In this document: in pieces, positions 1 through 5,606 of the stretch | Numbering within the stretch: the stretch's first letter is position 1 | How the letters are laid out: every line of letters begins with the position of its first letter | DNA from: a bacterium | GTDB taxonomy: Bacteria > Actinomycetota > Acidimicrobiia > Acidimicrobiales > Ilumatobacteraceae | DNA length: 9,916 nt | Assembly (NCBI GenBank): GCA_029978815.1 | Contig: JAPOIQ010000023.1 | Span: 1 to 9,916, forward strand | Reading direction: 5' to 3' | Made by a program: the position numbers and the translations under genes | The notes under the pieces: model-generated | What the model saw: only the letters and a program-made list of their open reading frames with translations | Database searches by the model: none | What the model was told of the DNA's origin: nothing

Positions 1-1
1 C

Positions 2-517
2 AACGTGAAGCCAGAACACATGCAGTTTTACGATGAAGCCGTGCAACAGGGCTTTCTCGATGCCGGCGAGCCCGATAGCGATGGCAGCCCTGTCACCACC
101 ACCCGCCTGGTCGATGACGCCTGTATCTTCCTTAACCGTCCTGGCTTCGATGGTGGCGCAGGCTGCGCTCTGCACATTGCTGCCCTCGAAGCGGGCGCCC
201 GACCGCTCGACTGGAAACCAAACGTCTGCTGGCAGGTCCCCATGCGCCTTGAGCACGCAACCGACGAAACCGGGCATGTTGTTTCTCAACTGCGCGAATG
301 GAAACGGCGCGACTGGGGCGATGGCGGCTCCGAGTTCCATTGGTGGTGCACCGAAGCTCCCGAGGCGTTCTCTGACCGACAACCCGTCTACAAATCGCTG
401 CGGGACGAAATCGTCGAACTCATCGGCGAAGACATCTACGCACTCATGGTTTCAGAACTCGAGCGCGCAACATGGACTCCACTTCCGCATCCAGTTGTGC
501 GCGGTAAGGACCTCTAG
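2..517 (+). CDS. Conserved four-cysteine protein, possible metal-binding (YkgJ/DUF3109-like), 5' end cut off
   Basis: The reading frame is open to the left edge, so the true start is probably outside the window; the GTG at 5 is only the first possible start inside it. The visible 170 residues (numbered from that GTG) carry four cysteines at 40, 54, 75 and 115, with a C-A-L-H motif at 54-57 and a W-K-P-N-V-C-W-Q-V-P stretch at 70-79. Spaced Cys residues, a C-x2-H and a P-x2-C-x3-P segment recall the YkgJ/DUF3109 putative zinc- or iron-chelating proteins, and I recall close relatives annotated as hypothetical proteins in actinobacteria. The segment EFHWWCTEAPEAF around Cys115 is rich in aromatics. 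There is no signal peptide or membrane segment in the visible part. It ends 9 bp before the convergent acidic-protein gene. That it is a real conserved gene is fairly sure; metal binding is inference. Confidence 0.75.
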   Translation, partial: NVKPEHMQFYDEAVQQGFLDAGEPDSDGSPVTTTRLVDDACIFLNRPGFDGGAGCALHIAALEAGARPLDWKPNVCWQVPMRLEHATDETGHVVSQLREWKRRDWGDGGSEFHWWCTEAPEAFSDRQPVYKSLRDEIVELIGEDIYALMVSELERATWTPLPHPVVRGKDL

Positions 518-528
518 GCGAGAGCGTC
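509..528. terminator. Stem-loop spanning the two convergent stop codons (candidate bidirectional terminator)
   Basis: Bases 509-515 pair with 521-528 (GACCTCT with AGAG-C-GTC; C525 bulged), giving seven base pairs around a 5-base loop at 516-520. The element includes the TAG stop of the rightward gene (515-517) and touches the TGA stop of the leftward gene (527-529). No T-tract follows on either strand, so it is not a classical intrinsic terminator; U-tract-less hairpins have been proposed in actinobacteria. Seen by eye only. Confidence 0.35.
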
Positions 529-709
529 AGTATTCGTCATCGTCGTCGTCATCAAACGTGACGCCATACTTTTCGGCAAGCGCGGCATACTCGTCGTCCT
601 CGTCTGAGTCTGAACGATTACGCTCACCAAAACCCAGATCAAAGGCTCCGGGGCCAGCCTGCTTTAATTTTCGCGCTTCTTCAAAGCGACGATGTCGACC
701 CTTCTTCAC
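527..709 (-). CDS. Small acidic protein, DUF3073-like
   Basis: A 60-residue protein with a basic head (M-K-K-G-R-H-R-R-F-E-E-A-R-K-L-K, residues 1-16) and a very acidic tail: D/E run at 34-40, then EYAALAEKYGV (40-50) and six Asp at 53-58 before a final E-Y. Basic start, E-Y-A-x-L-A-E-K-Y core and Asp-rich end are the architecture of the small actinobacterial DUF3073 family, of unknown function; the assignment rests on resemblance, not on a search. Start is GTG at 709, chosen because GGGAG (717-721 on the opposite strand) lies 7 bases upstream, one of the few good ribosome binding sites here. It lies 59 bp downstream of RNase D in the same orientation, so it may be the tail of that transcript. 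The charge split suggests a soluble protein contacting nucleic acid or a basic partner, which is inference. Confidence 0.75.
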   Translation of the reverse strand: MKKGRHRRFEEARKLKQAGPGAFDLGFGERNRSDSDEDDEYAALAEKYGVTFDDDDDDEY

Positions 710-716
710 AGTAGGG

Positions 717-721
717 CTCCC
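717..721 (-). promoter_or_regulatory. Shine-Dalgarno site of the small acidic gene
   Basis: GGGAG on the minus strand, 7 bases before the GTG at 709. It decides the start of this short gene and stands out because most starts in the window lack a recognisable ribosome binding site. Confidence 0.55.
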
Positions 722-768
722 AAGTCAGTCGTTGTACGGATACGAGCAGGGCGAACCGCTGCGATTTC

Positions 769-1956
769 CTACTGTATCTGATCTGAACGCAAGAGACGCA
801 GACCAGCGGGATGAGAATTTTCTGAAGGAGCGAATGTGAGCGATGCATTTCCGCTCACTAATGCACGAATGTCGTCTCCGAGCAGTTCCGCCCGCCATCC
901 AGAGGCCAAACGAGCCCCCGGTTCACCGGAGAGCAACGCAATCAGGTCTGCACGCGTGGCAAGCATCGCAGTGTCAACACCTTCCGTCTTCGCGACCTGC
1001 GAAACCCAGGCGGAAATCAGCGTGACTGCAGGACGCAAATCCCGCTCGATGTCGTCTCCACCGCTCGGCACCTCTGGAATAGGACCCGCAAGGCCCTTCG
1101 CAACCGCCGCCAAAATCTCGCTCGCAGTTGACCCACGCTGGGCACGGCCATCAACACCCCTCGCTTGAGAGAGTTCAGTCTCGTTTTTTGGCTGACGCGG
1201 GGCGATCACGAGCATCGCGAGATCAGGAAGAACCTGGCGAACGGGGATATCGAGTTTCATCGCTCGCTGTTCACGCCACTGCGCAACCGCCTGGGCAACG
1301 GCTCGACCCTTACCCTTCAAACCGCGGGCATCCTTGAGTCGCAACCAGGCGTCTTCGGGCCGCACCGGCGACTGCCCTCTTCGGCGAAGTTCTTCACATG
1401 CCTCAAGCACCCACTCGGTACGACCAACCGCTTCGAGCTTTGCCATCAAGCGATCCTGAATCTCAATGAGATAGGCGACGTCAATAGCGGCATAGCGCTG
1501 TTGGGCATCGGTGAGCGGGCGACGCAACCAGTCAGTTAAACGATCACCTTTCGCGAGGGAAATCTTCAACTCGGAATTCACTAGGGATGCGAGCGATGGC
1601 GTTCCATAGCCAACGAATCCCCCGGCAATCTGGGTATCGAACATCTTCTGCGGAATTGATCCGACCGCGTGAGTGAGCACATCAAGATCTTGTTGCGCAG
1701 CATGGAATACCGCCTCAACCTCAGACTCAAAAAGAGACTTCAGAGGCGAGAGATCAACAACAGGTGGGTCAACGAGAGCAATCTTGCCGGCCCCCCATCC
1801 GAGCTGCACTAATGCGAGAGCAGGAAAATAGGTGCGCTCGCGGTGGAACTCAGTGTCGATTGCGTAGCGATCGCATGTCAGCAGTTCGTCGACAATCGAT
1901 GAAAATGACGACGTTGAATCAACCCACGTGAACTCGACGTCTTCGCCGCTACTCAC
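769..1956 (-). CDS. rnd: Ribonuclease D (DEDDy 3'-5' exoribonuclease with HRDC domain)
   Basis: Cytosolic 3'-5' exoribonuclease of the RNase D family, which trims 3' ends of tRNA precursors and other structured RNAs. The DEDDy catalytic set is complete: Exo I D34 and E36 in I-D-T-E-F-H-R-E-R-T-Y-F, Exo II D90 in H-A-A-Q-Q-D-L, Exo III Y155 and D159 in R-Y-A-A-I-D-V-A-Y-L. Further conserved positions are FDTQIA (106-111) and the GDRLTDWLRRPLT stretch (137-149). An HRDC helicase/RNase D C-terminal domain occupies roughly residues 201-275, and the remainder is a helical tail. The length, 395 residues, is normal for actinobacteria. The start is GTG at 1956, whose last two bases and next base form the TGA stop of the rhodanese gene (4-base overlap), so the two are probably translationally coupled. 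The stop is TAG at 769-771. Confidence 0.93.
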   Translation of the reverse strand: MSSGEDVEFTWVDSTSSFSSIVDELLTCDRYAIDTEFHRERTYFPALALVQLGWGAGKIALVDPPVVDLSPLKSLFESEVEAVFHAAQQDLDVLTHAVGSIPQKMFDTQIAGGFVGYGTPSLASLVNSELKISLAKGDRLTDWLRRPLTDAQQRYAAIDVAYLIEIQDRLMAKLEAVGRTEWVLEACEELRRRGQSPVRPEDAWLRLKDARGLKGKGRAVAQAVAQWREQRAMKLDIPVRQVLPDLAMLVIAPRQPKNETELSQARGVDGRAQRGSTASEILAAVAKGLAGPIPEVPSGGDDIERDLRPAVTLISAWVSQVAKTEGVDTAMLATRADLIALLSGEPGARLASGWRAELLGDDIRALVSGNASLTFAPSENSHPAGLRLLRSDQIQ

Positions 1957-2261
1957 TGCGCGAATTCCGCATCAAACCCCGAATGAAGCCAAGCCATCAT
2001 TCCACCCGCAACATTCGTTGCATCAATGCCAAGGGACGACATGAACTCGCAAGCCATTGCGCTGCGGCCGCCCGATTTACAAATGACGAAAACCGGGCCG
2101 GAACCAATCGAGCCGACAGTGTCAGCAAGGGCTGATAACGGCATAAGTTCGGAGCCTGCAATATGCACCTCCGCATATTCGTCTGCCTCTCGGACATCGA
2201 TTAACCGTGCCCCATTGGCAAGCGCGTCGCGCAACTCGGCGGTCGTTACTTCAGAAATCAT
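1953..2261 (-). CDS. Single-domain rhodanese-like sulfurtransferase
   Basis: A compact rhodanese (GlpE/PspE type, about 102 residues) that would carry sulfane sulfur as a cysteine persulfide. Visible marks are the opening strand and CH2A-like motif A-R-L-I-D-V-R-E-A-D-E-Y, the I-A-G-S-E-L-M-P-L-S segment, and the active-site loop V-I-C-K-S-G-G-R-S-A-M-A, which matches the C-x-x-G-x-R-S signature. It closes with the N-V-A-G-G-M-M-A-W segment common at the end of the fold. No export signal, so cytoplasmic. The frame is open to 2330, but I start at the ATG at 2261: the extra 23 residues have no rhodanese character and would overlap mobA. It overlaps RNase D by 4 bases (GTGA). The acceptor is unknown; thiolation of tRNA or of molybdenum cofactor is possible given rnd and mobA alongside, but that is only context. 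Confidence 0.9.
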   Translation of the reverse strand: MISEVTTAELRDALANGARLIDVREADEYAEVHIAGSELMPLSALADTVGSIGSGPVFVICKSGGRSAMACEFMSSLGIDATNVAGGMMAWLHSGFDAEFAQ

Positions 2262-2271
2262 CGCTCGGAAG

Positions 2272-2304
2272 GCTAGCGACCCCTGAACACAGAGTCGCCT
2301 AAGC
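2272..2304 (-). other. Bulged hairpin in the mobA-rhodanese spacer
   Basis: In the 46-bp gap between mobA and the rhodanese gene, 2276-2280 (GCGAC) pairs with 2294-2298 (GTCGC), extended by 2274-2275 with 2300-2301 and 2272-2273 with 2303-2304, leaving single-base bulges at 2299 and 2302 and a 13-base loop. No T-tract follows. It could be an RNA-processing or partial-termination element, or chance; it lies about 10 bases before the rhodanese ATG. Confidence 0.3.
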
Positions 2305-2307
2305 GGG

Positions 2308-2883
2308 TTACAACCTTTGCCAGGCCTCAAAGTCTGCCGGGGTGTTCAAGTTCACTAACACCGATGGCTCCACTTCAACGTCAACGACCCGCAGATGATC
2401 GAGCGCCCCGTGCAAGGAACGTCCCCCACCGGCGATCATCTCGTCGATGAAAGGCAATGCAGAACTCGCCCATCTCGCAAGCGACGGCTGGCGATGCTCC
2501 ACAACAGCAACCGCAACGTCATGATCACCGAGGAGGCCAGGTTGTTCGAATCGCTTCACGGTCGACCGGTCTAATCCTCCGAGGTCGCATGCAGCGATGA
2601 TGACGTCTCGGCCAGCGAATGCGCGCAGAACTGAGGCAGTTGCCACCAGTGGTCCCTCCCCAGGTCGATCATCGGCAAGGTGCGCAAGCCCCAAGGCACC
2701 TGCGGTCTCAGCTGTTCCGCCGCAAGCAATCACCATTCGACCGTCATTCACTCCGAGGGCTTCCGCAACGACTCGTCCTAAGGCGACGCCACCAATGTCA
2801 AGAGTGGCTTTATCGACGCCCATACGGCGCGAGGCTCCTCCAATGAGAACAGCCGCAACGCAGTCCTCATCCAACATATTCAC
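2308..2883 (-). CDS. mobA: MobA-like molybdenum cofactor guanylyltransferase
   Basis: A nucleotidyltransferase of the MobA/IspD-like fold. MobA transfers GMP from GTP to molybdopterin-bound molybdenum, giving the guanine dinucleotide cofactor. Visible motifs: nucleotide-binding loop L-I-G-G-A-S-R-R-M-G-V-D-K (13-25, consensus LAGGxSxRMGxDK), D-D-R-P-G-E-G-P-L (71-79), the metal-binding Asp in A-A-C-D (D100) and the closing N-L-N-T-P-A-D-F-E (178-186). The residues after C-D are L-G-G rather than the usual M/T-P, so the substrate is slightly uncertain. Length (191) is normal. The start may be GTG at 2883, overlapping the upstream stop by 4 bases, or ATG at 2877; neither has a clear ribosome binding site. 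No other molybdenum-cofactor gene is in the window, so the pathway role rests on family resemblance. Confidence 0.85.
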   Translation of the reverse strand: MNMLDEDCVAAVLIGGASRRMGVDKATLDIGGVALGRVVAEALGVNDGRMVIACGGTAETAGALGLAHLADDRPGEGPLVATASVLRAFAGRDVIIAACDLGGLDRSTVKRFEQPGLLGDHDVAVAVVEHRQPSLARWASSALPFIDEMIAGGGRSLHGALDHLRVVDVEVEPSVLVNLNTPADFEAWQRL

Positions 2884-3344
2884 GAAGCGATCGCACCAAA
2901 CTCTGCCGGCACACCTTTCGGGTCAAGTTGCAGCAGAAACAGCGCGCAACGCTCAGCCTCGTCGTCCTCGCCAATTTCCGCAGCTGCGTTCTGAAGGGCG
3001 AGGAGGCATCGAAGGAATCCCCGATTCGACTCCGCCGTCCAACTGACGTAGCCAGACCCGCGCCACCCATTTGCTCTCAGCGCATCAAGGCCCCGGTGGT
3101 ACCCGACACGGGCGGCCGAGTACTTCCACATCTGCTCATCCACACAATCGGCGAGAGCGGCCCAACCGTGTAGATTACGCGGGTGACGTGCGACGAATGA
3201 CGAGACCGCCGCAACACGGTCTTCCATCGGAGCGGCAAGCGCTTGAGAGAGCTCGTGGCGAAGCTCCGGAGCAGATTCAGGAATCACGGTTGAAGGGGGT
3301 TGAGTCGAAAGACCTATCGGTTGCATTGTTGGATCATCTGCCAT
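2880..3344 (-). CDS. DUF3151 family protein
   Basis: Residues downstream of the chosen start match the actinobacterial DUF3151 family, whose function is unknown: V-I-P-E-S-A-P-E near the N-terminus, H-P-R-N-L-H-G-W-A-A-L-A-D, the hallmark A-R-V-G-Y-H-R-G-L-D-A-L-R followed by G-W-R-G-S-G-Y-V-S-W, then E-S-N-R-G-F-L-R-C-L and I-G-E-D-D-E-A-E-R-C. The protein looks all-helical and TPR-like, soluble, with no signal. The frame is open up to 3437, but I start at the ATG at 3344 (154 residues): upstream codons overlap the divergent gene and look non-coding, and a -10 element sits exactly 6 bases before this ATG. An internal ATG at 3326 is the alternative. It is first in the leftward block and overlaps mobA by 4 bases (GTGA). 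Confidence 0.88.
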   Translation of the reverse strand: MADDPTMQPIGLSTQPPSTVIPESAPELRHELSQALAAPMEDRVAAVSSFVARHPRNLHGWAALADCVDEQMWKYSAARVGYHRGLDALRANGWRGSGYVSWTAESNRGFLRCLLALQNAAAEIGEDDEAERCALFLLQLDPKGVPAEFGAIAS

Positions 3345-3350
3345 GCCACA

Positions 3351-3356
3351 AAGGTA
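3351..3356 (-). promoter_or_regulatory. Candidate leaderless -10 element for the DUF3151-mobA block
   Basis: TACCTT (TANNNT) on the minus strand ends 6 bases before the ATG at 3344, so transcription would begin at or within a base or two of the start codon. There is no Shine-Dalgarno in front of this ATG and no convincing -35 box; CCGACA at 3376-3381 lies 19 bases upstream. Leaderless starts of this geometry are common in actinobacteria. Confidence 0.5.
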
Positions 3357-3370
3357 GAGCCCAAGTGCCG

Positions 3371-3376
3371 TAACGT
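3371..3376 (+). promoter_or_regulatory. Candidate leaderless -10 element for the small membrane protein gene
   Basis: TAACGT (TANNNT) ends 6 bases before the ATG at 3383, mirroring the opposite-strand element 14 bp away. No ribosome binding site or good -35 box is visible. An imperfect 16-bp palindrome, GCCGtaACGTgtCGGC at 3367-3382, is centred on it and runs up to the start codon, which would suit an operator. Confidence 0.5.
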
Positions 3377-3382
3377 GTCGGC

Positions 3383-3679
3383 ATGAACGCGATTCCATTC
3401 GCTCTCGATACCAACGATGCAAAAACGATTGGGACAATTGTCACCGTTGTGTTCATTGCGCTTGGCGTCCTCAGCGCATGGTTGATGAAAACAATTGTCC
3501 AAAAAGTTGTTTTAGTGGTCGTACTTGGCGGCCTAGCAATCTTTGTGTATTCGCAGAGAACCTCCCTAGATCAATGTGTTGATGACATCACCGTCGCCAT
3601 CAGCGATGCCGATCGGCAGAGTGCGACGTGCTCGTTTGTCGGGTTCGAGGTCGAACTTCCCGTCACGATCGACAACTAA
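3383..3679 (+). CDS. Small two-helix membrane protein with a cysteine pair
   Basis: A 98-residue protein I do not recognise as a named family. Two hydrophobic segments are evident, about residues 15-35 and 39-57, separated by a short K-T-I-V-Q-K turn. With those lysines inside, both ends would face outward, leaving a 40-residue C-terminal tail outside the membrane with C65 (D-Q-C-V-D-D) and C83 (S-A-T-C-S-F-V-G-F-E-V-E-L-P) free to form a disulfide. Start is the ATG at 3383, supported by the -10 element 6 bases upstream. Its TAA stop is followed at once by the GTG of the MFS transporter, so the two are almost surely co-transcribed and coupled; an accessory role to the transporter is possible but unproven. 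Confidence 0.8.
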   Translation: MNAIPFALDTNDAKTIGTIVTVVFIALGVLSAWLMKTIVQKVVLVVVLGGLAIFVYSQRTSLDQCVDDITVAISDADRQSATCSFVGFEVELPVTIDN

Positions 3680-4864
3680 GTGTCCACCGCCCCTTCTTCA
3701 TCGGTGCACCGTGACAGCGGGCGCGCCGACACACAGCAACTCGTCGCTCTCACGGCGTCCAAATCGACATCAAATCTTGCCCTTCGTTGGGTGACCGTAT
3801 TTCTCCCGACGCTGGAACGGGCATTTTCAACCACCACCGGGACAATTACCGGAATTCTCGGCCTCGCAGAACTTGGTGGCCTCACCACCCCACTCGTTGG
3901 CAAAACTCTCGACCGCGGCCGCCATCGGCTCGTGTTCGTGATCTCACTGTTACTCGTCACCATGTCATCGGTCATCGCTCTCGGCGGGTCAATCATCACC
4001 TTCGGCGTTGCCATGGTCGTTCTCATCATCGGTGTAAGCAATTTGACCGTCGCCGGTCTTGCGTTCATCGGCGATCGAGTCTCGTATTCATCACGAGGGC
4101 GAGCAATCGGCATTTTCGAAACGTCGTGGGCTCTCTCCCTGCTCGTTGGTGCACCGATCCTCGCGTTCCTCATTGACCGGTATGGATGGCGCTCGGCATA
4201 TATCGCTCTTGCGCTGCTCACTGGGGCTGCGGCGATTGTGACGCTTCGATCGTTGCCGACACCAGAACCTCACGACAGCACATCATCAGCACCAATGTTC
4301 GGGGGTCTCCCGCGCAATGCGTGGCCCCCACTGATCGCATCCGCGGGTGTTGCAGGGGCAGGAATCAGCATTTTCGTCGTCACCGGCGCATGGCTCTCGG
4401 ACGACTACGGCCTCAGCGTCGCAGGACTTGGCGCGATCGCCACCGGAATTGGAGCTGCCGAACTTGCATCATCGTCGTCAGTGGCGCTCATCGCCGACCG
4501 ACTTGGCATCAGAAGGTCAGTCGCAATCGGAGGTCTCGTGCTGGGCGTTGGCCTGCTCATCATCGCCCTGTCGGGGAGCTCGGTCGCAATTGCGCTCATC
4601 GGGCTTCTCGTTCTCGTCGTCGGCTTCGAATACGGGTTCGTTTCATCACTGTCACTCATGAGCGAGGCCGCACCTGAGGCACGCGGCACTGCTCTCGCGG
4701 TCGGTAACGCGCTCGGCACAATCACCCGGGCAAGCCTCATCGTCCTCTCAGGACAGTGCTACGAGCGTTTTGGAGTACTCGGAACAGTTTTCGTCAGCGC
4801 GTCCGCGCTAGGCGTTGCCCTAGTAGCGCTTACGATCGACCGACGGCGGCCGGTTGGTCGATAA
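3680..4864 (+). CDS. Major facilitator superfamily transporter
   Basis: A 394-residue inner-membrane permease with about 12 hydrophobic segments in two six-helix halves, as usual for MFS drug/metabolite transporters. The loop between helices 2 and 3 carries motif A as G-K-T-L-D-R-G-R-H-R (74-83); the equivalent in the second half is A-D-R-L-G-I-R-R-S (272-280). F-L-I-D-R-Y-G-W-R-S-A-Y (163-174) is the typical end of helix 5/6. The halves are joined by a Ser/Pro-rich loop near residues 191-215. The first 30 residues are hydrophilic. The start is GTG at 3680, directly after the TAA of the small membrane gene and without its own ribosome binding site, implying coupling. The substrate cannot be read from the sequence. 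The last 35 bp overlap the convergent alpha/beta hydrolase gene. Confidence 0.9.
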   Translation: MSTAPSSSVHRDSGRADTQQLVALTASKSTSNLALRWVTVFLPTLERAFSTTTGTITGILGLAELGGLTTPLVGKTLDRGRHRLVFVISLLLVTMSSVIALGGSIITFGVAMVVLIIGVSNLTVAGLAFIGDRVSYSSRGRAIGIFETSWALSLLVGAPILAFLIDRYGWRSAYIALALLTGAAAIVTLRSLPTPEPHDSTSSAPMFGGLPRNAWPPLIASAGVAGAGISIFVVTGAWLSDDYGLSVAGLGAIATGIGAAELASSSSVALIADRLGIRRSVAIGGLVLGVGLLIIALSGSSVAIALIGLLVLVVGFEYGFVSSLSLMSEAAPEARGTALAVGNALGTITRASLIVLSGQCYERFGVLGTVFVSASALGVALVALTIDRRRPVGR

Positions 4865-5606
4865 ATGCCTGAATAGCTTCAGCGACCTGCTCAGGGTGTG
4901 AATTCGGCCCCCCGTGACCAGCTCCCTCTATTTCAATCGATCGACAGTCCGGCAAGGTCTCTTCAAGAAATTGGATTGCGCGTCGATGATGGTCTGCGGC
5001 TCGAGAACCAGACATCGCCAACACTGGCGCAACGACATCAGCCGGCTGCCAAGGCGGCCCATTTCGCAAATCGCTTAATTCACCGACCAAAACGCGACCC
5101 TCTGCCCTTCGGGCAAGCCGTGTCCGTTCGGGCAAACGCTCCCAGACGCCATTGCCGACAAGCCGCCGCATAAACGCTTCAGCCGAATCTTCTGGGGTCT
5201 GCTCAGGGAATCCTTTAGACGAGTTTCCACCCCACCACGGCTGCCACGACATTGGCATTTCGTAGATTGCGATTCTCGAGACTCGCTCGCCAAGGAGGCG
5301 CGAGGCAGCAAGAACAACGTTTCCACCAAAGCTGTGGCCGACCAGAACAAGCGGGCCGACTGGAAATTGTTGCTCAACAAGATCGACCACATCATCAACG
5401 TTTCCAGCGACGGTAAATGGCCCTTCGTGATCGCCAGATTTGCCGTAACCACGACGGTCAAGCCGTAGCACTTCAAAGCGGTCGTCAAATCGACGAGCCA
5501 GGCGACTTAACCCAGTTGAACGATCAAGGGACCCATGCACCATCACCATCGGCGGCGCGCCCTGCGGACCCGAGCGCGTAAACCAAACGCCACGAGAACT
5601 CATCAT
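4830..5606 (-). CDS. Alpha/beta hydrolase
   Basis: A 258-residue alpha/beta-hydrolase-fold enzyme. The expected elements occur in order: oxyanion-hole M-V-H-G (22-25), R-L-D-R-R-G-Y-G-K-S (48-57), nucleophile elbow G-H-S-F-G-G with Ser92, a probable acid Asp205 after strand 6 (M-S-G-S-R-A-A-D), and His231 in G-A-G-H-G-G. A cap region spans about 115-185 and is Trp-rich (W121, W124, W125), suggesting a hydrophobic substrate. No export signal; cytoplasmic esterase, lactonase or similar, substrate unknown. The ATG at 5606 overlaps the pyruvate kinase stop (ATGA); a second ATG follows immediately. Its 3' end runs 35 bp into the convergent MFS gene. Confidence 0.9.
   Translation of the reverse strand: MMSSRGVWFTRSGPQGAPPMVMVHGSLDRSTGLSRLARRFDDRFEVLRLDRRGYGKSGDHEGPFTVAGNVDDVVDLVEQQFPVGPLVLVGHSFGGNVVLAASRLLGERVSRIAIYEMPMSWQPWWGGNSSKGFPEQTPEDSAEAFMRRLVGNGVWERLPERTRLARRAEGRVLVGELSDLRNGPPWQPADVVAPVLAMSGSRAADHHRRAIQFLEETLPDCRSIEIEGAGHGGPNSHPEQVAEAIQAFIDQPAAVGRS
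4835..4862. terminator. Stem-loop in the convergent overlap of the MFS and hydrolase genes
   Basis: ATCGACC (4835-4841) is perfectly complementary to GGTCGAT (4856-4862); a G-T wobble and two further pairs (4842-4844 with 4853-4855) extend the stem to 10 bp around the 8-base GC-rich loop 4845-4852. It lies inside both coding regions, a few bases before the stop of each (MFS TAA at 4862-4864, hydrolase TAA at 4830-4832), so it could fold in either transcript. No T-tract follows; bidirectional termination is a proposal. Confidence 0.4.

Noticed and set aside
536..610. GTC/GTCGTC-rich tract as a possible microsatellite or repeat array
   Set aside because: It is simply the codons for the Asp/Glu-rich tail of the small acidic protein.
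710..768. Possible terminator hairpin after rnd (GCAG...CTGC on the minus strand)
   Set aside because: Only four pairs before a mismatch and no T-tract; too weak to call.
33..839. Long rightward open frame of 268 codons across the first junction
   Set aside because: Ser/Arg/Pro-rich translation with no recognisable motif; it lies over the conserved first gene and antisense to the acidic gene, so it is a shadow.
2262..2330. Upstream extension of the rhodanese gene
   Set aside because: The added 23 residues show no family likeness and would overlap mobA; the ATG at 2261 gives the normal rhodanese start.
3345..3437. Upstream extension of the DUF3151 gene
   Set aside because: It would overlap the divergent membrane gene and its translation lacks family features; the ATG at 3344 has a well placed -10 box.
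3676..4221. 181-codon frame antisense to the MFS gene
   Set aside because: Arg/Ser/Pro-rich composition with no motif, opposite a clear transporter; a GC-driven shadow.
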